Of a DNA stretch of 64,000 nt, positions 1 through 10,466 are shown piece after piece (the stretch's first letter is position 1; each line of letters begins with the position of its first letter). The notes below the pieces were generated by a model. It saw only the letters and a program-made list of their open reading frames with translations. It had not been told where the DNA came from and searched no databases. This DNA comes from Physcomitrium patens (taxonomy: Eukaryota > Streptophyta > Bryopsida > Funariales > Funariaceae): the NCBI RefSeq assembly GCF_000002425.4, contig NC_037265.1, positions 9,449,238 through 9,513,237 of the forward strand, read 5' to 3'. Made by a program: the position numbers and the translations under genes.

Positions 1-611
1 TTTTTGAAAACTTAAAGATTGGTGTTATGACTTAATTTATTCTTTTTTAATCAAATCTTTTTTCTTAACATCTTTTAAAAAGCTGATTATGGCATGCAAT
101 AGCTTGAGCAATAAATCTTTGATATCATTTTTTACTCTATATTAAAATTAATTTCAAGTAAATTTTTAGAATTTAATAGCATATATAATAGTTGAACGTA
201 ATCCATGTACTAAGGACATGAATCTCAAAGAAAAAAAAGCTCAATATACTCTTTTGTCACTTAAAAAGACTAAAAAATCAGTCAAAGATGGTGATATATT
301 GAATTAGAATGGCTATTGCTAAAGATAAGAAGACTAGAAAGTTTTGAAACAAAACTAAGGACTAAAAAAGCATTAATAAGAGTGAAGAAGACTTCATTCT
401 TATATCTATATATATTCTCTAACTCATAGCTACATGACAATATTCTATGAGAATTCCAACTTATGTTGACTTTGTTAGATACATGACTTAACTTGCAAAG
501 TAAGTTATCTAAATGTGCACCACATAATTAGCTTGTTCTACAAGTAATTAATATATGTATCATGCAGTCAATTTATTAATGAAGTTTCTAATCTATCAAT
601 TAACTACAAAT

Positions 612-1162
612 TGTCAAGGACAAGAACTCGATGAAAAAATAATTCAGTCAAGTGTGCCTTCACTCAAAAAAAGATAACAAAATATAAATAAACAAGTATG
701 TATATTGAAAGAGAAACTGGAATGTCTATTGTCAAAAGACAAAGAAACTAAAGATCCTTGAAACTAGACTAGAAGCAAGAAAGGAGTTGACAACAGTGAA
801 GAAGGCTTCACTCTTGTCTCTATATATACTATCTAACTAGTGGCTACGTGGCAACGTTCTATAGGACCTCTAATATGTGTTGACTTTGTAAGACACATAC
901 CTTGACTTACAAGGCAAGTTTTTCCACGTGCGGGCCACATAATTAGCTTGGTCTTCAAGCTAACAACATATGTGGCACATGGCCAACTTGTTGATCTCGT
1001 TTCTAATCCAAAAAGACAATTAAAGATACCTATGAAGTCAAAGCAGCATCTATGAAGCTTTTAGGAAGCTTCCATATCAAATACTATAGAATTAACTTAC
1101 TTTTACCTACTTTTATTTACTTCTACATATTTATATATGTAATTATGAGTATGTCCGTGACA
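612..1162 (-). repeat. 3' LTR of the chromovirus at 612..6982
   Basis: A 551-bp terminal repeat matching 6434..6982 with about 20 differences by eye. On the minus strand it begins TGTCACGGAC. A TATA-like TATATATAGAG lies near 820..832 (minus strand). Two short GAAnnTTC pairs occur near the U3 start. Confidence 0.92.
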
Positions 1163-1269
1163 TTATCCACCCTTCTAGGGACGAGTTCCACAAGGAGCGG
1201 TCATCACATGTTGAAGAAATCTATGATGCGACGAATTGTGATCGCCACATACTTTGATCTTTGTTCTCT

Positions 1270-1670
1270 TCGAAGATGATTGATAGGGCCTCTCAACCAT
1301 CGATAGTGTCCCATACCAAGGCGGGAAGACTACCCAGTTATTTGATCATTGTTGAGGCCTTCATAACTTCCTTCGAATAGGATATTTGGAACACCATCAG
1401 AAGTTGTTTCTACCTCTAGCAAAATCACTAAACATTGGGAGTTCCTTCCCAAGTTGTGATACTAAACGCGTTGTATCTCGTCATCTATTCGAGGAAGAAC
1501 ATGTCATTCTTGAAGATCTTCATCTCAATTGCATCATCTTGAAGGTTGTGACAATCATAATGTCTTATCCGACAGGTCAGCAAATGAAGGTTCTTGAGTC
1601 GAATCCATTGCTTATTGGTTCTCCATCTTCTGAGCGTCACAACTACAAAGAAGCTACAAACAAGGATTGA
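1270..1670 (-). pseudogene. Remnant of the extra ORF after the chromodomain
   Basis: This stretch lies between the end of the chromodomain coding region and the 3' LTR. On the minus strand its translation contains recognisable pieces of the same small protein seen complete at 41765..42118, including the GMGHYRWLRGP-type segment (about 1265..1330). It is broken here. Its presence in the same place as in the other copies shows that the extra ORF is part of the family. Function unknown. Confidence 0.6.
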
Positions 1671-1776
1671 AAGTAGAATGTTATCTTGCTTAGATGTTGT
1701 TTCTTTTATAAAGAAGGTTTTCATTTTGATTTTGATGGATATCGTCAATGAAAAGCTTCCATCACCTTTGCTGCAT

Positions 1777-4700
1777 TTACAAGATTCTTACTGGCTCCCA
1801 TGTGCATTCACTAATATCATATCCGCACCAATGGACAAGATATTCTAATTTATTTCGTCGCCGCCTTGAATCTAAGACTTCTTCTTCTTCAAACTCTTCA
1901 TTATTGTTTACTTCTATAGGAGGAAGTAGAGCTTGTCGTCTTCTTGGTATGTTCATTGTCTTGTACAGTTTAAGAAGAGACACGTGGAATACTAGATGGA
2001 TTTTCATTGACTCCGGTAGATGTAAATGATATACAACTGGATTGATTTGTGTAGAAATAGAAAATGGTCCAAGCCTTCGATAGTCCAACTAGTCACAAAG
2101 ATGAGTGGTCTTGATATTACGACGAAGTAGCCATACCTTATCACCCAAGTGGAATGGTGGTTGTTCCTTTTGATAGACATCCGCATTGATCTTTTGTTGT
2201 TCTTGAGCCTCTTTTAACTGCGACTTCATCGTTGCATGTAGCTCTGACAAATGAGTCGCCAAATCTTTCGTAGCAGGATTATCAACTTTTAAAAAGTCAA
2301 AAGTATCAAGTCGTGGATGATAACCATAATTAGCAAAGAAAAGTATTTGTTTTGTAGAAGAATATACTGTATTATTGTAAGCAAACTCTGCCAATGGCAA
2401 AAGAGTTGTCCATTCATCTTGTTGGTAGTTGATGGTACATCTTAAATATTGTTCCAAAACTTGATTAACACGCTCCGTTTGTCCATCAGTTTGAGGATGG
2501 AATGTTGAAGATAGTTTTATATCCACTTTTAGAATCTTGAAAAGAGACTGCCAAATCTTGATACAAATTGAGTTTTCCTATCCGATATAATATCCTTAGG
2601 TAATCCATGATAGCGATAGATATTGTCAAGAAAAAGGTTAGTTTTTTCTTCACATGTGATAGATTTTGTACATGGTAAAATATGTGCCATCTTGGTAAAA
2701 CGATCTACTATCACGAATATAGAATCATAAAAAATTGAGATTGGAAGATCCGTGATGAAGTCCATAGAAACAGAAGACCATAGTTGTTCTAGAATGGGTA
2801 ATGGCTAAAGAAGTCCAAAAGGTCAATGACAAGGAGTTTTTGACCTTGAGCAAATATCACATGATTGTACAAAATCTTTCACTCCCTTCCACATTTGAGG
2901 CCACCAAAAATCCCTAGATATCAACTCCAAAATCTTGTTGTATCCAAAATGTCCTGCTACTGGGAAGTCCTGACGAGCTTGAAGAATACGTAAACGTGCT
3001 TCTCCTTCTGGAACATATAGGCATCTTTTGAAATAGAGTAGGTTGTTTTTGAACTTGAATTTAGAGGGATCATGAGATTTAGAAGAATCATTCTTGATAT
3101 CATGAATAAGAGGGTCTAAAGACATACTTAACTGGACTTGCTTGATAAAAGTTAAATCAACAGCCAATGTTGATTTTATTGCTCAAAGATGAAATTGCTC
3201 CGGCTTCAAGAGAACCGTTCTTTGTTGCTCAAAAACTGCATCTCTTTCTTTTGGTGGAAGATAAGAACGTCTAGACAAGGCATCAGATAAACCTTGTTGT
3301 TTTCATGGCCGATAAGTGATGATGAACTCGAATCTTGATAAAGACATGCTCCAACGAGCTTGACGATGATTTAATAAGCGTACTGACATGAAATACTCGA
3401 GGTTCTTCTGATCCTTATATACGGTGATTGGACTAGAAGTGCCTTCTACATACTGATGCCATTCTTGAAAAGAATCCACAATTGTAAGAAGTTCTCTATC
3501 ATGGATCTCATACTTGATTTCTGCTGCTGAGAATTTTCTTGAATGAAAGGCTACTGGATGAAGTTTGTCATCTGTTCCCATTTGTGACAAAATCGCACCC
3601 AGAGCAAAGTCTGATGCATCTGTTTCCATAAAGAACGCTTTGGAAAAATCAACACGATATAAAATTGGTGCAGAAACAAACGTTGTTTTCAAAGATTCAA
3701 AAGCAACTTTCGCTTCTTGATTCCATTGGAGTTTGTCTTTATAAGTCAAATGTATAAGTGGAGCTGCAACTCGAGAGAAGTCTTTGATGAAGATCGGATA
3801 GTAGTTGGCAAATTCCAAAAAGCATTGGACATTTCTTACCATTTTTGGGATCTTCCAATCTATAATAATTTGAACTTTTTTAGGATCCATCATAAGTCCA
3901 TCATTTGAAATGATGTAACCTAAGAAATCGACTTGAGTAGTGTAGAATACACACTTTTCTATCTTAGCATAGAGTCCTGCATCTCTTCATTTTTGTAACA
4001 TACGACAAACATGAAGTTCGTATTTTTTTGCATTTTTAGAATAGATCAAGATGTCGTCTAGATAATAGACCACAAAATCATCCAAAAATTCTTAAAAAAC
4101 ATCATTCATTAGATGTTGAAAAACTGTTAGTGCATTTGTAAGTCCAAAAGGCATGACATTGTATTCAAAATGTTCATACCTAATTCAAAACACAGTCTTC
4201 CATTCATCTCCTTCTTTGATGCATACTAGATTGTATGCTCCCCAAAGATCTATTTTTATATAGATCTTAGCTTGATTCAACTGATCAAGAAGTCCAGACA
4301 TTAAAGGTAGTGGATACCTATTCTTAATGGTAATCTTGTTGAGTCCTCGATAATCAATACACATTCGTAATGATCCATCTTTTTTCTTCACAAATAAAAT
4401 TGGAGCTCCTATCGGAGATTTAGAATGGCGTATGAAATTCTTGGCTAGATTTTCTTCAATATACTCCTTGAGTTCAATAAACTCATTTTGTGATAAACTA
4501 TAAATTGGTCCGAATGGTGGTTGTGCTCTTTCTTGAAGATCAATTGAGCAATCATAGGGACGATGTTTCGGCAGTGTATTTGCATTCTTTTTTTCGAATA
4601 CATCTTGAAATTCTTGATATTAGCTTGGAATGCCACTTGAAGTCTTTTCACCAGTAGAAACTGGTGTGGCATAAATAATATATGGTGATTCTTTCATAGC

Positions 4701-5207
4701 AATATGCAAGAAAGCTTTTGCACATATAAACACGGGTTTAATTGAACTGGACTTATGACTCTCTACTTGATTAACTACACTGTTAGTTATACTTTTAAAA
4801 AAAGTAAGAGTTCGGAAAATCCAATCTATTTGAGGGTTGTATTTTTCTAACCACGATAAACCTAAAATGACTGGATTAGAAAGAGATCTAATGATATTAA
4901 ATACTACAAAGCTATTATGACCATTGATTATTACTTCTATAGGAAGGATTTCATGGGTAATATCTCCAGAAGATAATAGACGACCATCTATGACTTCTAC
5001 ATGAACAAGTTTAGTTTTCTTTACTAAAGATATGCGATGTCTTTTAGTAAATTCTTCATCTAAGAAATACATTGAGGCTCTTGAATCTAACAAGGCAGAG
5101 GCTTTGTAATGTTTAGGTCCTAAAATAACATTTAATGTAAAATAAGGAGAGGGTTCTGAGGAGAGAATAGGACCTTTACTAGATGCTGTACAAGGTTCCA
5201 GTCGCAC
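1777..5207 (-). pseudogene. pol region: protease, RT, RNase H, integrase, chromodomain
   Basis: Read on the minus strand, the order is as follows. The retropepsin region (about 5207..4620) has ALLDSRAS where the active site sits. The RT region includes the [13 protein letters not shown] motif (about 4391..4185). RNase H (about 3893..3303) has METDASDFALGAIL. The integrase zinc finger (about 3167..2823) has the HFGYNKILELISRDFWWPQ segment and CDIC. The integrase core has the DFITDLP and FHPQTDGQTERVNQVLEQY motifs (2765..2089). The chromodomain (about 1920..1777) has EYLVHWCGYDISECTWEP. This is the standard order of Ty3/gypsy chromoviruses. The coding region is broken in several places, so no working polyprotein is expected. 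Confidence 0.9.
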
Positions 5208-5287
5208 GGTCCCTATTGTAGCTGGACAAACTTATTTTCCAACATATTGTCTTCTTTCACAGCTATATTCCTCGTTTTGTGGTTGCG

Positions 5288-6220
5288 TCATTTCTTAGGA
5301 CAATGTTGAGCAGTGTGTTTTGGTTCTCTATAATATAAACATAATCCTTCTTGACGACGACGAGTCTTTTCTTGCTCAGTAAGAGGTTTGAAATATACTG
5401 CATCAATTTGCATATCCTCTACTTTTGAATGTATGTGTTGAAGAGATGTTGGTATTGCCATTGAATTATAGTAACGTTGAGGTCCACTTTTACGGTTCTC
5501 AGATCGAAATTCAAAAAGGCGATTGTCGCACTTCACAGCAAAGTCAATTGCTTGACTCAATGTTTGAGGATCAAGTAAGTTGAGCATTAATTTTTTTACC
5601 TCATATTGTAATCCGTAGAGAAATTGGCTAATAAGTGCATCATCATTCCACTTGATATCAATTGCAAGTTGTCGAAATTGTAAAGCATATAACGTTACTG
5701 ATCGATTGCCTTGTCGTAAAATATGGATCTTATTGGTTGCAACACGAATTGCATCATGTTATCTATACATGGATCGAAACTCCGTCAGAAAAGTCTCTAG
5801 TTTATCCAATATTGGATCTTGTCGTTCAAGAAAAGATGAAAACCACGATAGTGTTGAACTTGAAAGAAGCATACTAATGAATCTAACTTGCGATCTTGGA
5901 GTTGGATAGCTTTGGAGTTGAAGTTCAATCTCAAGTTGCACTTGACTGATAAATCCTCGAAACTTAGATCTGGTGCCATCAAACTTCTCGGGTATGGCAA
6001 TTCTTGGTTCTCTAACATTGGAAGGGCATTCCACCATAGGAGAAAGGATATGATTTGGTGTAGATGTTGAAGTAGCTCCAACCATTTCTATATCTTCACT
6101 TCCTGCCAATCTTGTTGCTCTTTGTGGTGGTAAATTGAATTGATGTATCGCAAGCATTAACTCCCTCAATTGCTCTTGCATTTGTGCCATTGCACTCTTC
6201 ATTTCAAGAAGTTTTGCCAT
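5288..6220 (-). pseudogene. gag region of the chromovirus at 612..6982
   Basis: On the minus strand the reading starts MAKLLEMKSAMAQMQEQL, a coiled-coil-like start followed by the capsid-like segment with KFDGTRSKFRGFI. It ends at a degenerate zinc-knuckle region (HTAQHCPKK). Length and content match the intact gag at 22867..23796. It is broken. Confidence 0.88.
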
Positions 6221-6234
6221 GATAACACTTGGAA

Positions 6235-6433
6235 AAGAAAAGATGTCTAATATCGCTTAAGACAAATAGAAGAGAGGACTTGAGAACAAAGAAAATACTA
6301 AAGACAATATCAGTTTAGAAGAGGGTAATCCGTAACTTCTAGTATGCTTATATCTTATCAAGAAAAAGGGGTAATCCACTCTTAATCAAGATTAGACAAA
6401 GCTCTGATATTGTAGGTGTACTATTGTCAATCT
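6235..6433 (-). promoter_or_regulatory. Untranslated leader with primer site and twin hairpins
   Basis: This lies between the 5' LTR and gag on the minus strand. Bases 6401..6409 read TATCAGAGC on the minus strand, matching part of the plant initiator tRNA-Met primer site, 24 bases inside the LTR. Two GGATTACCC motifs follow. The second (about 6317..6342) sits in the loop of a hairpin with stem TAGAAG/CTTCTA. The same arrangement recurs in the other three chromoviruses with different stem bases. Confidence 0.7.
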
Positions 6434-6982
6434 GTTAAGGACAAGAACTAGATGAAAAAATAATTCAGTCAAGTGTGCCTTCACTCAAAAAAAGATAACA
6501 AAATATAAATAAACAAGTATGTATATTGAAAGAGAAACTGGAATGTCTATTGCCAAAAGACAAAGAAATTAAAGACCCTTGAAACTAGACTAGAAGCAAG
6601 AAAGGAGTTGATAAGAGTGAAGAAGGCTTCACTCTTGTCTCTATATATACTATCTAACTAGTGGCTATGTGGTAACGTTCTATAGGACCTCTAATATGTG
6701 TTGACTTTGTAAGACACATACCTTGACTTACAAGGCAAGTTTTTCTACGTGTGGGCCACATAGTTAGCTTGGTCTTCAAGCTAACAACATGTGTGGCACA
6801 TGGCCAACTTGTTGACCACGTTTCTAATCCAAAAAGTCAATTAAAGACACCTATGAAGTCAAAGCAGCATCTATGAAGCTTTTAGGAAGCTTCCATATCA
6901 AATACTATAGAATTAACTTACTTTTACCTACTTTACTTACTTCTACATATTTATATATGTAATTATGAGTATGTCCGTGACA
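6434..6982 (-). repeat. 5' LTR of the chromovirus at 612..6982
   Basis: A 549-bp repeat paired with 612..1162. On the minus strand it contains the TATA-like TATATATAGAG (about 6640..6652), which would drive transcription towards lower coordinates. It ends with GACA at 6979..6982, followed by the target duplication. Confidence 0.92.
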
Positions 6983-7966
6983 CAAACACATATAAAATCA
7001 AAGCAGCATCTATGAAGCCATTAGAAAGTTTATCTAGAATATATTTTGAAATTAATCTATTTTTTTCTATTTTTACTTAATTATATAGGTAATTATTAGA
7101 ATATATATATATGTATATATATTCTAATAATTACCTAATTATAAAAATAAAATTTTTATCTCTATTAAATTTTTTATTATTTTTTTTAATTATAATCATT
7201 AATGAATTTAGATTAAAGAGATGTTATGAATTTTTTTCAATCAAGGCTTTAAACTTAGAGAGAATAATATTAAATAAAAGTGCACTTATGAATCCAAGTT
7301 GAGTAATTTCATCAAGGTGTTGGAAAGAATATTATCTTAAATAGAACTTGACATGTTGTAGAAATCAAAAAAAAATTGATCTTATGCTATCAAACTTCTT
7401 TAACATATTAATCTTTGTTTCTTCATACTTGTAGTTGCAAGACTTCTTGAATTTAGTTCTGAAATTGATCTATTTGCTTCTTTCAATTCCACAATTTTTT
7501 AGCTTAGTCATTGAACTTCATTATTGATTTCATTGATATGAATAGGAATAGTATTTCTAAATTTGATATTAAAAATACATAAATTTTTTTTCTTAAGAAT
7601 GTTAACAAGCTTATAAAGATCTATAATAATTACAAATCTATTTTTACTTTTGCAAAGTGTACTACCTATAATTTATTCTTTTGTATCTTCAAAATACAAC
7701 AAAAGAAATAGGATAATTTATTTAGTACTAAAATAATCAAAATAATAAAATATTATTTTTAAAAAAAATTATTCAAAATATAAATTACAAACAATAAAAA
7801 TTCTAATATTTTTTTGTGTCACTCAAAAGAATGGATATTCATTCAAAAGTAGTGTAGTATTAAAACTATATTGGCCATTGCCAAAGACAAGAAGACTAAA
7901 GATTCTTGAATCAAGATTAATAACAACAAAGGTATTGACAAGAATGAAAAAGGCTTCATTCTTGCA

Positions 7967-8000
<34 letters not shown>

Positions 8001-8609
8001 CTAACTAACAGCTATGTAGTGACATTCTATAGGACCTCTAATACATGTTCAATTAATAAGACACATGTCTAACTTACAAGACAAGTTTTCTATATAAACA
8101 ACATATAGTCAATTTATATCACAAGTTGCCAATATATGTGATATATGGCCAACTTGATGGCCAATTATTTAACCTACTAATCAACTATAAATATATATAA
8201 CATCAAAATCATATCTATAGATCTTCTAAGAAGTTTTTTATAAGATATTATCAAATCTACCTACATCTATCTTATATTTAAAAAAATTTATCAAAGTAAT
8301 TAAATATGACTATATTACTAATATAATAAAGTAATAGCAATATTTAATTTTTTTAATAATAATAAATTTTATTCACCTAATCTTTAATAAGTTAGAATTT
8401 TGAAGAATATTTAATTAAAAATAGTATATTTAGGTTGTTAATTATATACTTACTTTACAAAAATGTTCTACATATAAATTTATTATTATATAATAAGATC
8501 CATTATACAAAGGTAACTTTGAAAAATATTGCAAAATGATTGTTTTAAATTCCACCAATAGTCAACAAATAAAAAATTCAATTCATTTTTAACATCATAA
8601 AGTATCATA

Positions 8610-9135
8610 AATATCTATATTTATTCTAATAATTACTTAGATAATATAAATAGGTAGCAATAGGTAAAAATAGATAAATTTGATAATATCTTATAATAAA
8701 TGTGGCTTTTTTTTATACATATCTATAGGTCATTAGTAGGTTGAAAACTTGATGAACAAATTGGCCATATGTTGCACATATTGGCCACTTGTAATACAAG
8801 TTGGACATGTGGGACACATATAGGAAATTTATCTTACAAAGTTAAACATATGTCCTATAAGTTGGGCACATATTGAAGGTCCTATAGAACATTGTTACAT
8901 AGCTCCTAGTTAGATAGTATATATAGAGAAAAGAATGAGGCTTTACTCATTTTTGTCAACTCTTTTTTTGCTTTTAATCTAGTTTCAAAAGTCTCTAGTT
9001 TTCTTGTTTTTTGATAATATCTATTCCAATTTCTTCTTAAATATACATATTTAAATATTTCTTTTTTGTCATCTTTTTTAAAGAAACATCTGGCTTGTTT
9101 ATTTGCATTCTTTAAGTTCTTATCCTTAAGAACTT
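8610..9135 (+). repeat. Diverged solo LTR of the same chromovirus family
   Basis: This matches the LTR at 22103..22654 along its length but with many substitutions. The landmarks are in order: the TTGGCCATATG segment, GAGGTCCTATAGAAC-like GAAGGTCCTATAGAAC (about 8873..8890), the TATA tract AGTATATATAGAG (about 8917..8930), and the GTCAACTC and CTAGTTTC segments. No internal region adjoins it on either side, so it is probably what recombination left behind. It lies in the opposite orientation to its neighbour. Ends are approximate. Confidence 0.7.
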
Positions 9136-9278
9136 AAAACTAACATTAATTGAAATTATAAAAAAATAATAATAATAAATATAAATAAATGTAACTAGTG
9201 CATATCATTCTTCAAACACAATTTATGAAATTTTTTGGGAAAGAAAACAATAATAATCTAAAACAACCTTGGTCTCTA

Positions 9279-9593
9279 CTAAGTTTTACCAATAGAAAGA
9301 GCCACAAGGCATTTCACTACCACATTGTAATACCAAGCAAAGAACTCATCAATATGGTCATTCAGAATAAGAACTTGCAATGCCAATTCCAAATTTTGCA
9401 AAGGGAGAGTGAGATGTCTAATGTTCATGCAACGTCTGAGTTCCAAAATCTGGAGTTGCTGAGCTGCCACCAAAGTCCAAGTTTCATATTTTACAGTTCC
9501 CTTGTGATGGTTAATGTGATGTTGAAATAGTGGCATTGCATCCCCACAAAGCGATGAGTGAACCCAACGCAGTATGCTACTACTGGGTAACAT
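9279..9593 (-). CDS. Unrecognised 104-residue ORF
   Basis: An open frame of 104 codons on the minus strand, starting MLPSSSILRWVHSS. The composition is protein-like, with a Leu-rich amphipathic middle (LVAAQQLQILELRR), a second Leu-rich stretch and a final FFAWYYNVVVKCLVALS segment that could be membrane-associated. I recognise no family. A plus-strand frame of similar length overlaps it (9198..9530), so chance opening is possible. It sits at the edge of the GC-rich island at 9.7..10.4 kb and reads away from it. It could be an exon, a decayed gene fragment or chance. Confidence 0.22.
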   Translation of the reverse strand: MLPSSSILRWVHSSLCGDAMPLFQHHINHHKGTVKYETWTLVAAQQLQILELRRCMNIRHLTLPLQNLELALQVLILNDHIDEFFAWYYNVVVKCLVALSIGKT

Positions 9594-9643
9594 GCACCAC
9601 CAACAACAACAGTGCTAGTTGGAGATGATCAACAAACAAATAA

Positions 9644-9644
<1 letters not shown>

Positions 9645-9675
<31 letters not shown>

Positions 9676-9676
9676 T
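9645..9676. repeat. (GATA)n microsatellite
   Basis: An uninterrupted run of about eight GATA units. Confidence 0.9.
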
Positions 9677-9689
9677 ATTAATTGGAGAT

Positions 9690-10254
9690 CTCCCAGAGGA
9701 AGTGGAGGGAGGAGATGAGATGAGCCATGGCAAAGCTCCGTTCAGAAGCAGGAGGCGTAGGAAACACACTCAGCAGGAGGAGGGAGAGGTGCCGTGCGGA
9801 AGCAGCTGCAACGTTGCTGCATCAGGAACAGCTGCATTGACAAGTTGTCGCACAGTACCCGACGCCATTACTGAGCGAAGCACTCCGCAAGGCAGCTCCA
9901 CCACGGCGAGTACCGCACCCCACACGAGTGGCCATGGCCTTCTTCATTAGTGGAATGCGTGATGATCCGAGGGGGAAAGGACGCACAGCGCCGGGTACGA
10001 AATATGTGGGGAGGGGAGGGAGGGAGGGAGGAGGAGGTCACGATGCGGCGTTTCCTAGGGGGACGCGCTGCGAGCCGACGTGGACAGCATGCAGGCAAGC
10101 AGGGCAGGGGGGGGGGATAGACGGGGGCGCAAGTAACGAGGAGAGGAGGATTGTTGCCAGTCCTCACGGGGGTGCGGAAGTTATGCATTTAAGTCACTCT
10201 CTCCCCTCTCCCTCTCTCTTCTCATCCCTCCTTCGCAAACTGTGCCGCGCCGCA
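9690..10254 (+). promoter_or_regulatory. GC-rich island, likely promoter and 5' leader
   Basis: Base composition changes sharply from AT-rich flanks to GC-rich with many CG pairs. The downstream edge holds a pyrimidine-rich stretch (about 10196..10232, CT repeats) like the Y patch or early leader of plant genes, followed by an ATG at 10255. Several long overlapping frames occur on both strands (for example 9928..10383 plus and 9868..10188 minus), as expected for GC-rich DNA with few stops. I take them as chance. No clear TATA box. Transcription in the plus direction is an inference. Confidence 0.35.
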
Positions 10255-10345
10255 ATGGGCTCTTCCTTCGTTCGCTTCGCTGCCTCATGGATGCTCTTTC
10301 GCGGCGCGCGTCGTCGCACGTCGCGAGGCGCTCTGCGAGTCCCGG
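10255..10345 (+). CDS. Possible first coding exon, unrecognised
   Basis: The ATG follows a CT-rich leader. The reading MGSSFVRFAASWMLFRG is followed by an Arg-rich stretch, and after about 30 codons the sequence meets a good 5' splice signal (GTGAGC, GT at 10346..10347). An Arg/Ser/Ala-rich start with few acidic residues could be an organelle-targeting peptide. No acceptable downstream exon was identified in the AT-rich DNA that follows, so the gene may be decayed, non-coding, or have a very long intron. No function is assigned. Confidence 0.18.
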
Positions 10346-10363
10346 GTGAGCAGTGCCGCCTCG

Positions 10364-10466
10364 TGGATGGATGGATAGATTGATTAATGGATGAATGTGT
10401 TCCTCTTTGTGGATGAGTGGATAGATTGATTAATGGATGAATAAGTTCCTCTTTGTGGATGGATAG
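10364..10466. repeat. 46-bp tandem repeat, 2.2 copies
   Basis: The units at 10364..10409 and 10410..10455 differ at few positions, and a partial third follows to 10466. Each unit carries GGATAGATTGATTAATGGATG and ends TTCCTCTTTG. Confidence 0.85.

Larger units (their letters stand above)
612..6982 (-). mobile_element. Ty3/gypsy chromovirus with both LTRs, broken
   Basis: A full-length but broken LTR retrotransposon read on the minus strand. It is bounded by LTRs of about 550 bp starting TGT and ending ACA, about 96% alike by eye, so it is moderately old. The flanks CAAAT (607..611) and CAAAC (6983..6987) are a 5-bp target duplication with one later change. In reading order it holds a primer site, a leader with hairpins, gag, protease, reverse transcriptase, RNase H, integrase with zinc finger, chromodomain, a remnant of an extra ORF and a purine-rich tract (1163..1176, minus strand). 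Its domain order and chromodomain place it among plant chromoviruses. It has roughly a dozen coding breaks. It inserted into an older LTR of its own family. Confidence 0.93.
205..8310 (-). mobile_element. Old chromovirus relic, split by a younger copy
   Basis: Bases about 205..611 and 6983..7106 are the two halves of one highly diverged LTR of the same family as the LTRs of the inserted copy (612..6982). The shared order includes a tract like the TATA region (about 395..420), the segment with TTGACTTTGT and the terminal part around CAAAGCAGCATCTATGAAG. A second diverged LTR in the same orientation lies at about 7810..8310. Between them, about 7200..7560 shows weak similarity to the gag region (for example around the GCTATCAAACTTC segment). 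The internal part is nearly all lost. The relic is broken many times over and is clearly older than the copy inside it. The outer limits are approximate. Confidence 0.5.

Noticed and set aside
9928-10383. 151-codon plus-strand frame in the GC island
   Set aside because: Gly/Arg-rich reading of GC-rich DNA with equally long frames on the other strand. Only the portion after the CT-rich leader is kept, as a weak exon candidate.
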